DNA from: Clitopilus passeckerianus
Taxonomy: Eukaryota; Basidiomycota; Agaricomycetes; Agaricales; Entolomataceae
Assembly: GCA_944990035.1 (NCBI GenBank)
Contig: CALYLX010000034.1
Span: 496,001 to 560,000 of the forward strand
Reading direction: 5' to 3'
DNA: 64,000 nucleotides
In this document: positions 32,638 through 42,236 of the stretch, piece by piece
Layout: every line of letters begins with the position of its first letter
Numbering within the stretch: the first letter of the stretch is position 1
Position numbers and translations under genes: made by a program
Notes under the pieces: generated by a model
What the model was told of the DNA's origin: nothing
Databases searched by the model: none
The model's input: the letters and a program-made list of their open reading frames with translations, nothing else

Positions 32638-33122
32638 TGTTATGATTTTGCTTACATGTTTCTCCTTACATACCCCGGCCCGCTTACCTATGCACGATTA
32701 CTCACATATGCTGCGCATCACTGCGCATTTTTCATCTTTTTCCATGCTTACTCCGCATCTCTCACGATCGTGAGAGACTTATACCTTATCTGACTCTTTC
32801 TGACTCGTATTGAGTCATACTGACTCATGTACTTACTCATCATGCTGCGCATGACTCATTACTTACTCAGCATGCTGCGCATGTGCTATATTTAGAACTA
32901 CTAGATAGGTATATAAACCTGTACCATTTGGTCAAGGCTCCTCAGCTTGACCTAGGCAATCTACCTAACTGCTTAGTTCTCTACTTCGCCTTTAAGTCCC
33001 TTGCTTCGTCAATCTCACCAGGTCGTCAGTACAGCCGCAGCTGCTGACAAATCTCTGTCTTTGTTTATCAAAGACATCGAGCGTAAACAGTATTACCTAA
33101 GTTGTTAGGCTCTGCCTTAACA
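32638..33122 (+). repeat. Solo Gypsy LTR C inside Copia D
   Basis: 485 bp, TGTTATG...TTAACA, differing from the copy A LTRs at only a few positions. The exact target duplication is gaacc (32633-32637 and 33123-33127). No internal Gypsy sequence remains, so the inserted element was lost by LTR-LTR recombination. Counting one copy of the duplication, the Copia frame runs straight from gag (NTQGS) into protease (TTTTPIS). Confidence 0.92.
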
Positions 33123-34249
33123 GAACCTTGAGTATTCAGCACAGCTGGGGTATTATCGCGTGATGCCGTAGACCAGTCAATTGAGGTTGTTGGAGTAGAG
33201 TCCGAGTCGATTGCAATGAACCCTCCATATTCGAGTGCGTCAAAATCCTCCAAAGAGTCCGTAGCGAGCAACAATGGGTTGCCACTTGTAGGTGCAGGGG
33301 TAGAAACAGTAGAAGCCTCCATTGGATAAGCAACGAAGGTTTTCCCATCAGGACCCTGGAAAGTGTATGTTGGCTTCGAGAATGACGGGCTTATGGAAGT
33401 GGTCTTCATCGTTTTATTCTTTCGTGCCTCCGAAGCCTCAGCCTTTGTCTTTCCTTCTATTCCTCCTCCTTTCCTGATGCAAAACTCGGCGGAGTGACCA
33501 GTAGACTTGCAATTAGCGCAAGTGGGAGAGTCAGGGCGGTGATGGTTCTGGGAACGGAATCCAGACGTGGCAAGAGCGATCGAGTCGGAGGTAGGGGTGG
33601 TTTTGGCGAGGTTCTCCCGAACACTTTGCTCACTCTCCAAGTAGCGAAGGATAGAGGTGTAGTCGTAAGGGTCATTCTTGGTAGAAGAAGATAGCCGGTG
33701 GGCGATATTGGAGCGAATATACGTGAATTTTTCGTCATGGAAAGAGTTGAGAATGCATATGCAGGTGAGAAGATCTTCTGTGAGATCAGCGCAAGCGAAA
33801 GCATTTTTGATCTGCTCGCGAATCTTGGCAGTGGAATGGAGAGGGGTATCGGCGTCAAAGCGAGCGCCAAACGCGTCCTGAAGGTAAGTGATTTGACGCG
33901 CCACGCCTTGCTGCTGATGACGCTTCTTCAAGATCTCCAGGTTCTCCGAAGCGGGCTTGGAGTAATCAAGCTCGTCACGTTCCTCCTTCTCGACACTGGC
34001 AAAAATAGAGGCGGTGGTAAGACCGTCCCCTTCGGACCAGCGAGCGAAGTTGACGCTGTCAGATGCTTCAGGTTTTGCAGGGTCAATGGAAATGAAACGC
34101 GTGAGGTTGTTGAGTCGGATGAAGATTTGAAGTTCCTGATCCCATTCTCGGTAGTTCCCCTTGCTCTTATCGAGCTTAGGTCCCTTGTAGTCTGTAGTAA
34201 TACGGTATGGGGTGGTAGGCAGGGTAGAAGATGGTGAGGTGGGGGACAT
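33123..34249 (-). CDS. gag: Copia D gag
   Basis: The ATG at 34249 (MSPTSPSS) starts a gag polyprotein N-terminus. A capsid region of UBN2/Copia type (YREWDQELQIFIRLNNLTRF) is followed by a CCHC zinc knuckle CANCKSTGHSAEFC and a Ser/Thr-rich linker to the protease. The reading frame is intact for about 375 codons up to the solo LTR insertion; the residues read beyond 33123 belong to the LTR. It forms the particle shell and binds element RNA. In this family gag and pol are one continuous frame, as seen here. Confidence 0.85.
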
Positions 34250-35414
34250 ATTGGCGGATGAAGGGTATTGATGAGCGCGTCGGGAAATGAAAGGTAAGTG
34301 CGAACACCAATCAAATCAAATCCCAAAACCCTCAACGAGTACGTGGGGCTTAGTACAACTAATATCACACTTCACACAAGTACGTAGACTATTGGATAGC
34401 CTTCGCAATGTAAAGTAGCGTTTCAAATGAATATATTGCGCTATAATGAACACAAATGCGATCTCACACGGCGGTAAGATCAAAACCCTCGGTAATCAAT
34501 AGAAAGACTTCGAAACCACTTGGGATTGCGTCGTCTGACTCTAAGAAGTTCGCTCGCAACGAAATCTAGGCTTATCACACCCTGGGATAGCTGAATCTCG
34601 TCTATAGAGTACTTGCATTTCTTCTACCAAATATACAGGCTTTTATAACTACGGAAATCGTGCACAGACCATGGTACATATAAGGAACTCTTTCTATCTA
34701 TGGTAAAGGTTAAAGGAATAGGAATATAAGTTTTAATGCCAAGAAACGAGCATATGGTGGACATCCGTTGAAAGTAATCGACTTTGACGAATTCCAGGCG
34801 TAGCATTACCAAATATGGCAATCAACCGACGGATTGATGCGCGGGTACTCGGTTAGCGGTCCAAAGATATCTTTAGTATTCTAAATATATCTCTGCCGTG
34901 TTTTCTTGGCTTCCGAGTGAGTCTCTTCAATGAAAATTCTACTTCAAAACTTCCGGTTATTACTTTTTGGCATAGCCGATTTTCGAAGTCGTGAGGTTCG
35001 AAGTCTACAGAGCTCGGTCCGGACATAGCCGACGCGCGGCGATGTCATCAGCTGACTTTGAATACAACTTCAAGGCCTTTTGACGACTTCAAAGGCCTGT
35101 TTCTTTGGGTATATTGGCCGTCGTTTCAAGGTTAATAAAGTAGGTATTATCACAGGCAGTTACATTAGTAGAGACGACAGTATAATTGTACGAAATTGTG
35201 TTAAAATCGCAAAATTATAGCTATATTCGGCTCTGCCGTGTCAGTATTGTTAGACACAATGTTAGGGAGACAATATAATGAGGATGGCGATCGTTAGACG
35301 CAATGTCAGGGAGACGATGTAAGCGTGCGTGGAAGCGACGTATGGGTCGACTAGCGACAATGGTGGTACAGAGTCTTCTTCAGATAGTCTCAGGGATCAC
35401 TAATCGTGATCAAA
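34250..35414 (-). other. Long untranslated leader of Copia D
   Basis: About 1.17 kb separates the PBS from the gag ATG. The leader of Copia E is about 0.24 kb. No frame with a domain is seen. It may hold an intron, an internal insertion or packaging signals. Confidence 0.5.
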
Positions 35415-35425
35415 GGCCCATAACC
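35415..35425 (-). promoter_or_regulatory. Primer-binding site of Copia D
   Basis: GGTTATGGGCC directly after the 5' LTR is complementary to the anticodon stem-loop of initiator tRNA-Met (GGCCCATAACC, anticodon CAU). This is the cleaved-tRNA priming mode known for copia-type elements. Copia E has the same PBS at 54533-54543. Confidence 0.7.
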
Positions 35426-35756
35426 TGTAGAGACGAAATCTAATAGAATAGAATCTCAGTAACCGTTATAGGGAACTATACAACCAATGTACCTAATAGA
35501 ATAGAATCTACAAGATGATAAGTAAATGATCTATGGTATGAAACATGGGATACTCACCTCAGTAACCGTTATAGGGAACTGAGGTGATAGGATAAACTAC
35601 AAGGAATATATATACGAGAGATGAACAATGGAAAGAGAACGCTTTGGCCATAGGCCAAAGCAGTGGCATCGAGGATAATGATGACACCGACCACAATGAG
35701 TGGCCAGTGACGCCAAAGCGTAAGTACGTGCTCACGATGCACGATTTGCCTCAACA
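35426..35756 (-). repeat. 5' LTR of Copia D
   Basis: 331 bp. It contains an internal duplicated motif, agtaaccgttatagggaact, within the LTR and a palindrome-like tttggccataggccaaa. Confidence 0.92.
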
Positions 35757-35761
35757 CTGAC

Positions 35762-37850
35762 GAGGTCCCGGATGGAGGGGCTCGCATGAGGAGATCCAGG
35801 CATAACATGTCCGATGGTACTTGTTATCCAATCTAAACCGAAAAAAGTGATCGATAAAGCAGAGTTGCTCTCGAAATTCCAGTGATAGGACGGAAGTAGT
35901 ATTAGATTTGGAAGTCAGTCCGCGAGAAGGTGAGAGGATTGGTCGAAGTTTAGGATAGCGGCATTATCGTAATGCGGGAGGCGATGGATAATTTGGCGAG
36001 CTGGACGTTGGAAGATAACTCCAACCGATCAGCAAGCCGCTCGAAATTTGATTGGTGAAGCTCGGGGATTGATGAAGCTCTTGTCCCTGCTACCCCTCGT
36101 TTAGGATAACCGAAATGTTGAAGTGGAACTGATGAGGCTACGAGTTTCTCGCCGCTACCCTCCTTCAGCGCCACATAGACGAGATGCTTTCTCGTTGGGT
36201 GAGTGACGACGGTGACGAGTCTTATCCCCCCACACACGACCCAAGCTTGACATCGACCAGACATGAGAGTCTGGCATTGACTCCAATTGCACGGAAGGCC
36301 CGAAAACGGGCTGCTGAGTGCCGAAAATGCGAAAACGAGCGTAGTATCATGTTTGCAGTTGCATATCTCATTTTCGTAGGTTGAGGTTGGTATACCCTTC
36401 CTGTGTTTGGCGTGTTCCAGGACAAGCTCATGGTGAGGGGGAAGTGCCAGCATGTCTGGGGTGTGCAGACTAAATTTCCGTTGCCTTCACAATCTATTCT
36501 GCAGAATGACCATTGGATGCAGTAGATTAGTTAGTATCGGCAACAGCAAAGGCGGGAGACACTTACAACAGGGCATCTCCCATTTTCCATCCATGGCTCG
36601 CTCCGTTCTTTATAGTTCGTTGGCTTCCTTTCCGTAGGTCACTTGTCTGCAACCATAGCGCATTGTGTTTCAAGAACCTATACATCAAAGTCGTTAATCA
36701 ACTTGTCTTAGGGTCAAAGAAGGTGACGAAAAACGTACCCAGAAACAAGCCGTTAGTGAATCATTCCAAATCCACGCTCTGTTGTGTTACCTTCACCAGA
36801 TATACTGGGCCGGCGAGCGGTATGGCTTCTATTCAGAAGGCGCCGGTGGAGAACGTGTGTTGGGGAGGTAGGATACGGAGAGGATGCCAGAAGGGATCAG
36901 GAGTCGAGGGGAGGGGAGGGGCTGTTTACAGCTTGTGGTCGCATAATGAGAGTATGGAACGGGCTGTGATATTGGAAAGGTTATCTTAGTCTTCGTGTTG
37001 AGTCCGACGTCCGGGGTTACTGCGTTAGGTAGAATAATAGCAAGCAACAAGGAACATTATGCTGTCGAATGGTGTAGCGAAGACCATGAAGCACCAAGGC
37101 AGGGAGAGTTCCATGATGTCATCCGTGCCGCAGCCAATGATACCCAAAAAGGTCGGGATTTGGGTCAGTGCAGTTCTAACATGAGCAGGCAACTACGGAA
37201 AACACCAGGTATCTTCCTTCGGTGGTAGGAAAAGCTTGGCTTGGAGAGCAACGGGTGCAGCCATGCCCGTCGTTCACGAAGCTGATCTGGTTCAGCCCTG
37301 TCACGTTGAGATGAATAGGGCCTAAAGATGGCGAATCAAGTTGAGGAGGCCCGGAGAAAATCGGCAGGACATACATTTGTCAAACGTTCCTATTACTTGC
37401 TTGAACCTGTGCAATAGCTTTGTAGAGCTGCGTGGACCGTGATATGTCGGTGGTTCAGGGCGGGTTGGTAAGGAGTCGAGGCTCTGTGGCATGGAGCGAA
37501 ATGTTGGATCTTGCAATTTTCTGTCAAATAGGTTCAAGCCAATGCTGCTACCCAGGTTGCTTGGTCTGAAGAACATCGAACCCTAGACACTCGAAATGGC
37601 GGCCAATTCATTGGGGGATGGGTGGAGGATATGTTGTTGATGCCGGAACCAGCTTGCGAGAGTGCGATACCTCGTATGCATAGAGGACATCTGGTAACAA
37701 CGGGTTTGAAGATTTGAGCACTGGGTTCAAGGAGCGGAGAGGTAGATGTGCGCATGAGAAATAGTTGAAGCACGTGAGCCTGTTTGGTGGGCGCTTGAGA
37801 TGTTCGAAAAGCGCTCGAATATGTCTCTCTCTAATCTAACTGCTTAATCT
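35762..37850 (-). repeat. Upstream block of unit 2, distal part, with possible decayed gene
   Basis: Continues the block cut by Copia D. A 167-codon minus frame (36453-35950) includes NEICNCKHD then an aromatic run. It aligns with CSCKH in unit 1 and CSCKR in unit 3 on the same strand, which suggests a coding exon rather than chance. Further upstream, PIHLNVTGLNQISF (about 37320) has a rough counterpart FHLNLAKLN near 60970 in unit 3. No family is recognised and no full gene model closes. Confidence 0.4.
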
Positions 37851-39345
37851 ATCTCATCTATCTCATTAATTCTCTCTGTTCTACTCAAGCGCTGGAAGAT
37901 TGTTGTTCTCTCCCTCTCAAATATATATTCTAACCAATATAACTGCCCTTGTCTGAATCTCTTTCAATGCCAAATTCCTGCTATCTATCTCGTTCACACT
38001 CCGGAGGACCGGAACGCAAACAGGGTGATGGTGACAGACGGAAGAGGAACGAATGGAGGAATAAACTGTATATTCTACCACCTCATGAACATTTCCCCCT
38101 GATAATCGGCATAATATTAACAATCCTCCTCAGCTGTACAGTTTCGCTCGTGGACTCACAAGACTATACGCTCGCTGGAATCATTCACCAGCCCCATCGA
38201 ATCTAATCTCAAGATTTGAAAAGCATTCGCCTGCCGATACCACGAATGAAGCCAAGCCTAGCACTCCCCAAGGCAGCCAATAAATGTTCTTCGCTCGCCC
38301 GCCTCCAACGTATCCGTGATGCCGACTCGTCTTATATTCCACCCCCACCATATACTTGGATTGAAATTTGCAAGCTATCTGTAGCCTCTAGCGCCAACCT
38401 ATGCACCCGGTCTCTGATCTCTAGTCAACTTGGACGTCAACCAAGAGAGATCCTCAGTCGTGGCCCTCTACCAAGTCGACGAACGACATTGTCCTTGACC
38501 ACATGTTGAATCTGAACGCTGATATCAAGTTGTTTCTCAGTTGTCAACTCGACGGGATCTTGAATCAAAACCCGCATTTTGGCAGCTGGCCACCATAGGA
38601 CGCTATGCATATGATGATCGAGAGATCCTCAGGTCATTTCGTCTAGCCTTCTGTGCTGTTGTTTTATTGCTGCTCCATGAGCCAATCCAAAGCGAAATCC
38701 CGAGGTGATTGCGAAATTACAATACTTATCGAGCATCCTATCTCCTCGTGGCCTTCCCAGTACTTTCTGCCCGTTACCCCAACGCCATGTCCACCATTTC
38801 ACAGCTCTGTCGATGGGAAACCCTCACAAACTTCGCGCTCACTTCCGATGGGGTCAAGGGTGTAGGCATTTATGTTGCGTTCTTCGTTCTCTCTGCCGCT
38901 TTCCCCATCAAACATGCTCTTTTTTTTCTCTATATCTACCTCAAACCTTTTCTGGCTTAAGAGAACACATTAGGGACTGCAAGATCCCAAGGAAATTCTA
39001 ACGCAAGAAGAGAGACGCCGTTTGCGCAACCGACGATTCCTCTGTCGATACTATTTGTCAGGCAAATGCTTTACAGAAGCGGGTTTCTGGATAGAATCCG
39101 GTTTGACTTGTATAGTTTTGTACAGAATCATTCTGTCAAGGACTTAATAAAATTCAATGATTGTTGGAATCATCTGGGGTATATCTATTTAAGGCTCAAA
39201 CACAATAGGTATGCTATTCAACTCAACAGCTATGCAGGAGAACATTTCCATTGCAAACGCAATCCAAAGAATTGTCTAATCCAGCGTCTAGTCCCGCCAG
39301 AACTGGCAGTTGTGGTTTGCTCGAGGTCACCTGAACATACATCCT
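37851..39345. other. Spacer with no recognised gene
   Basis: Frames are short; one at 38709-38960 is hydrophobic (FFVLSAAFPIKHALFFLYIY) but has no start context or homologue that I know. No repeat boundary is evident before solo LTR G. Confidence 0.4.
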
Positions 39346-39350
39346 GCTCG

Positions 39351-39819
39351 TGTTAAGGCAGGGCCTAACAACTTAGGTAATACTGTTTATGCTCGATGTC
39401 TTTGATAAACAAAGACAGAGATTTGTCAGCAGCTGTAGCTGTACTGACGACCTGGTGAGATTGACAAAGCAAGGGACTTAAAGGCAAAGTAGAGAACTAA
39501 GCAGTTAGGTAGATTGCCTAGGTCAAGCTGAGGAGCCTTGACCAAATGGTACAGGTTTATATACCTATCTAGTAGTTCTAAATATAGCGCATGCACAGCA
39601 TGCTGAGTAAGTAATGAGTCATGCGCAGCATGATGAGTAAGTACATGAGTCAGAAAGAGTCAGATATGTAAGGTATAAGTCTCTCACAATCATGAGAGAT
39701 GCAGAGTAAGCATGGAAAAAGATGAGAAATGCGCAGTAATACGCAGCATATGTGAGTAATTGTGCATAGGTAAGCGGGCCGGGGTATGTAAGGAGAAACA
39801 TGTAAGTAAAATCATAACA
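39351..39819 (-). repeat. Solo Gypsy LTR G
   Basis: 469 bp of the same LTR family in minus orientation. It is flanked by gctcg (39346-39350) and gctca (39820-39824), a 5-bp target duplication with one later change. More substitutions than the A or B LTRs, and a change in its palindrome (acaatcatgag), suggest an older insertion. Confidence 0.88.
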
Positions 39820-39857
39820 GCTCACTCGAAGGGACAGGTACACCCTTTTAGGAAAGG

Positions 39858-40160
39858 TTAAGCATGCATAACACTACTCAGTAGTTGATTGCTTACTGTA
39901 CTAGCCTCGCTATTATTGACTTCAATATCAAGAGCCTTATCGTGCTTGGATTCTGATGCTTGATTTTTTTGCCCAGATTCCAGTGATGGATGAGTTTCAG
40001 AGCTTGCCGTCTGCATTACTCTGAGATGGATGAGTTCAAACATTAGAAATGGTTGATAACCGACTTCAGATAATCCACTCATAGTATTATCCTGGATTGA
40101 AAGGTGCCCTTCGTCAGAGTCTTTGTCGGTTGATGGTAATTTGACACTTTCAATCCCAGA
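39858..40160 (-). pseudogene. Orphan last exon of another NACHT-family gene
   Basis: After an acceptor-like ttgatag at about 40160 the minus strand reads SGIESVKLPSTDKDSDEG, and further on SGLSEVGYQPF, to a stop at 39858. The last exon of NACHT3 reads YGIEGVKPLSAT, then SRLSDVGLHNHF, so the two align from the first codon. The C-terminal 60 residues are Ser/Glu/Lys-rich and differ from the EYLTAEE tail. No NACHT body lies upstream, where the MITE and the Tc1 element follow. It is a second detached 3' end, distinct from that at 442-684. Confidence 0.62.
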
Positions 40161-40172
40161 TCTCTATCAATA

Positions 40173-40351
40173 GGGGGTTTCAAAGTTGAAAAGTTTCGTT
40201 CCATTATTCACCATTCCCGACCCTTTTTCGGTCTGAAAGTGAGAATAGTAAAAAGTATACATGCCAAAATTTCTGTTTAAAGCAAGGGACAAATAAGGGA
40301 GGTAGCGGAATACCCCATCAATGGGACGAAACTTTCAATTTTGAAAGACCC
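40173..40351. mobile_element. MITE-like element
   Basis: Ends form imperfect inverted repeats of about 35 bp: GGGGGTTTCAAAGTTGAAAA on the left and, inverted, GGGTCTTTCAAAATTGAAA on the right, both continuing to GTTTCGTyCCATT. Each end is flanked by TA. At 179 bp without coding capacity it fits a Tc1/mariner-derived MITE. It sits just upstream of the orphan exon's acceptor site. Confidence 0.55.
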
Positions 40352-40485
40352 TAATAAGGCAGGTCAGAATCAAAGTTCAATAGCCTCCTTGTTTACGAAT
40401 CTCCAGATATGCCATAATAGTGGAACTCCCACCATTAATTTGATCATCAAACAAGTATTTGTAAACCATCTCTCATCCAGGACTA

Positions 40486-40697
40486 CAGTGACTCAAACAA
40501 TTGTCCGGATGTTTCGCACTTTTTGAGTATTTGCTTAATAACCTTTGCTATACCAAAATTTGAATTATAGTGTTGGTACATAAAACAAAGTATTTGATCT
40601 CTGCTACAAGAATATATAAAAGTTACGTAATTCGGATCAAATCCCGTTGAGATATAGTAGAAACAAGTCAGAGATACATCCGGACAATTATTTGACT
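40486..40697. repeat. Left terminal inverted repeat of the Tc1 element
   Basis: The outer ACAATTGTCCGGATGT and the inner ACATCCGGACAATTA are inverted copies of each other within the repeat. The partner is 41894-42105. Confidence 0.88.
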
Positions 40698-40726
40698 ATG
40701 TACATTAGATATATAAAATTCAGCCA

Positions 40727-41743
40727 TTAGTACTTGGTATTGCCTCCCTTTGCCTTAAGGACTGCTTCTATCCTTCTGGGCATACTTTCTATTAAGTTCT
40801 GACACACCTCTGGTGGTATATTCTCCCATACCTCTGCAACTCTCTCCCAAACTTCAAAAACCCCCTTAGTGTGAGTCGAATATTCATTAAGCTTCCTTTT
40901 GATATGGTCCCAGAGGTGTTCTATAGGGTTGAGGTCAGGAGACTGTGCTGGCCAGTCTAGAAGATCAATATCATTGTCTTCCATCCACACCCGGACCACA
41001 TTAGAGGTGTGCTTGGGGTCATTGTCCTGCTGGAAAATTCTTTCGTCCTTGGGAATGTCCAAATTCTCCATGCTGACCAGCAGCTGCTGGTCCAAAATAT
41101 CCTGATATTGGAAGCGGTCTATAATGCCCTCAACCTCTGCAAGTTGCCCCACTCCATTCCACCCCATACACCCCCATACCATGATGCTTCCTCCTCTGTG
41201 TTTAACCGTTTTTTTTATCTCCCTAGGAATAAGGCCCTGGCCCTTCTGTTTCCATGTCCATTTCCTTCCATCTGACCCAATTCTATTGATCTTGGTCTCA
41301 TCTGACCATACCACCCTCTTCCAGTCCTCTACAGTGCGTTCCTTGTGCTCGTGGCACCATGCTATGCACACCTTCTTTTGAGCAGAAGTAAGCAAGGGCT
41401 TTGGCTTCAACACAACAGCATAGAAATCATTTTTCTTGAGTACATTTCTGACTGTTTGTGGGGAGACAGTGTTGGAAATGATGGTGTTAATGTGTTTGGT
41501 GACCTGCACAGCATTAGTGCATCTGCCATGGTTGAATTGTGCCAGAACAGCTTGTTTATCAGTAGGGGTGAGCTTAGAAGGGTGGCCAGAAGAAGGTTTA
41601 GAGCGGTTGGGACAGATTTCTTGAAGCACTGTAGCCACAGTAGACTTGCCTACATTGAGTTTGGAGGCAATAGACCGGACAGAGTAATTGTTAGAAGCCA
41701 GAAAAATAATGTTTTTCTTCTGAGCAGATGGAATAGGCTGCAT
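40727..41743 (-). CDS. Tc1/mariner transposase, 338 aa, intact
   Basis: The N-terminus is a paired-like HTH region (SVRSIASKLNVGKSTVATVL, then a second HTH around LTPTDKQAV...VSPQTVRNVLKK). The DDE core follows: first D in VVWSDETKINRIGSDG, second D in FQQDNDPKHTS, and the third acidic residue E in DWPAQSPDLNPIEHLWDH. D-to-E spacing is 34 residues (DD34E), and 338 aa is full length for Tc1. No intron or stop interrupts it. The enzyme binds the inverted repeats, excises the element and inserts it at TA. The MQPIPSAQKK start is the first ATG inside the left-hand repeat boundary. Confidence 0.93.
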   Translation of the reverse strand: MQPIPSAQKKNIIFLASNNYSVRSIASKLNVGKSTVATVLQEICPNRSKPSSGHPSKLTPTDKQAVLAQFNHGRCTNAVQVTKHINTIISNTVSPQTVRNVLKKNDFYAVVLKPKPLLTSAQKKVCIAWCHEHKERTVEDWKRVVWSDETKINRIGSDGRKWTWKQKGQGLIPREIKKTVKHRGGSIMVWGCMGWNGVGQLAEVEGIIDRFQYQDILDQQLLVSMENLDIPKDERIFQQDNDPKHTSNVVRVWMEDNDIDLLDWPAQSPDLNPIEHLWDHIKRKLNEYSTHTKGVFEVWERVAEVWENIPPEVCQNLIESMPRRIEAVLKAKGGNTKY

Positions 41744-41893
41744 GGTAAATTGTGGGGATCTGATAGCATTTCAGCTGCTTATATGTATTTCAAACACAGC
41801 CATATGGCTGTAGTGCATAGCCTCTAAGGCTGTGCTGCACTGCCAAGGGCTATGCACACTGCAATTGGGCTGTGTCTGTGTTTCTGGAAGCAC

Positions 41894-42105
41894 AGTCAAA
41901 TAATTGTCCGGATGTATCTCTAACTTGTTTCTACTATATCTAAACGGACTTTGATCCGAAGTACGTAACTTTTATATATTCTTGTAGCAGAGATCAAATA
42001 CTTTGTTTTATGTACCAACACTATAATTCAAACTTTAGTATAGCAAAAGTTATTAAGCAAATACTCAAAAAGTGCGAAACATCCGGACAATTGTTTGAGT
42101 CACTG
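41894..42105. repeat. Right terminal inverted repeat of the Tc1 element
   Basis: Inverted copy of 40486-40697 with only a handful of substitutions and the same inner/outer subrepeats. Confidence 0.88.
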
Positions 42106-42236
42106 TATGCAGTACCTATCTGTCCCGTCACCAAAACCCGAACCTCATTTCGGGACACCTCAGTTGTAATCTGGGAAACTGACTGAAGTGTGTATAGCTC
42201 ACTATTTACTAAATACTCTTACTGATATCTCATAGT

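Larger units (their letters stand above)
28976..35756 (-). mobile_element. Full-length Ty1/Copia retrotransposon D
   Basis: Two identical 331-bp LTRs (TGTTGAGG...CTCTACA on the minus strand) flank gag and pol. The target duplication is ctgac (28971-28975 and 35757-35761). Identical LTRs point to recent insertion. A solo Gypsy LTR interrupts it at 32638-33122, and one nonsense codon lies in RT. Confidence 0.93.
40486..42105 (-). mobile_element. Complete Tc1/mariner transposon
   Basis: The element is 1620 bp with about 212-bp inverted repeats (40486-40697 and 41894-42105), nearly identical, starting CAGTGACTCAAACAATTGTC. TA flanks lie at 40484-40485 and 42106-42107. It carries one intact transposase frame and looks potentially active. 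Confidence 0.92.
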
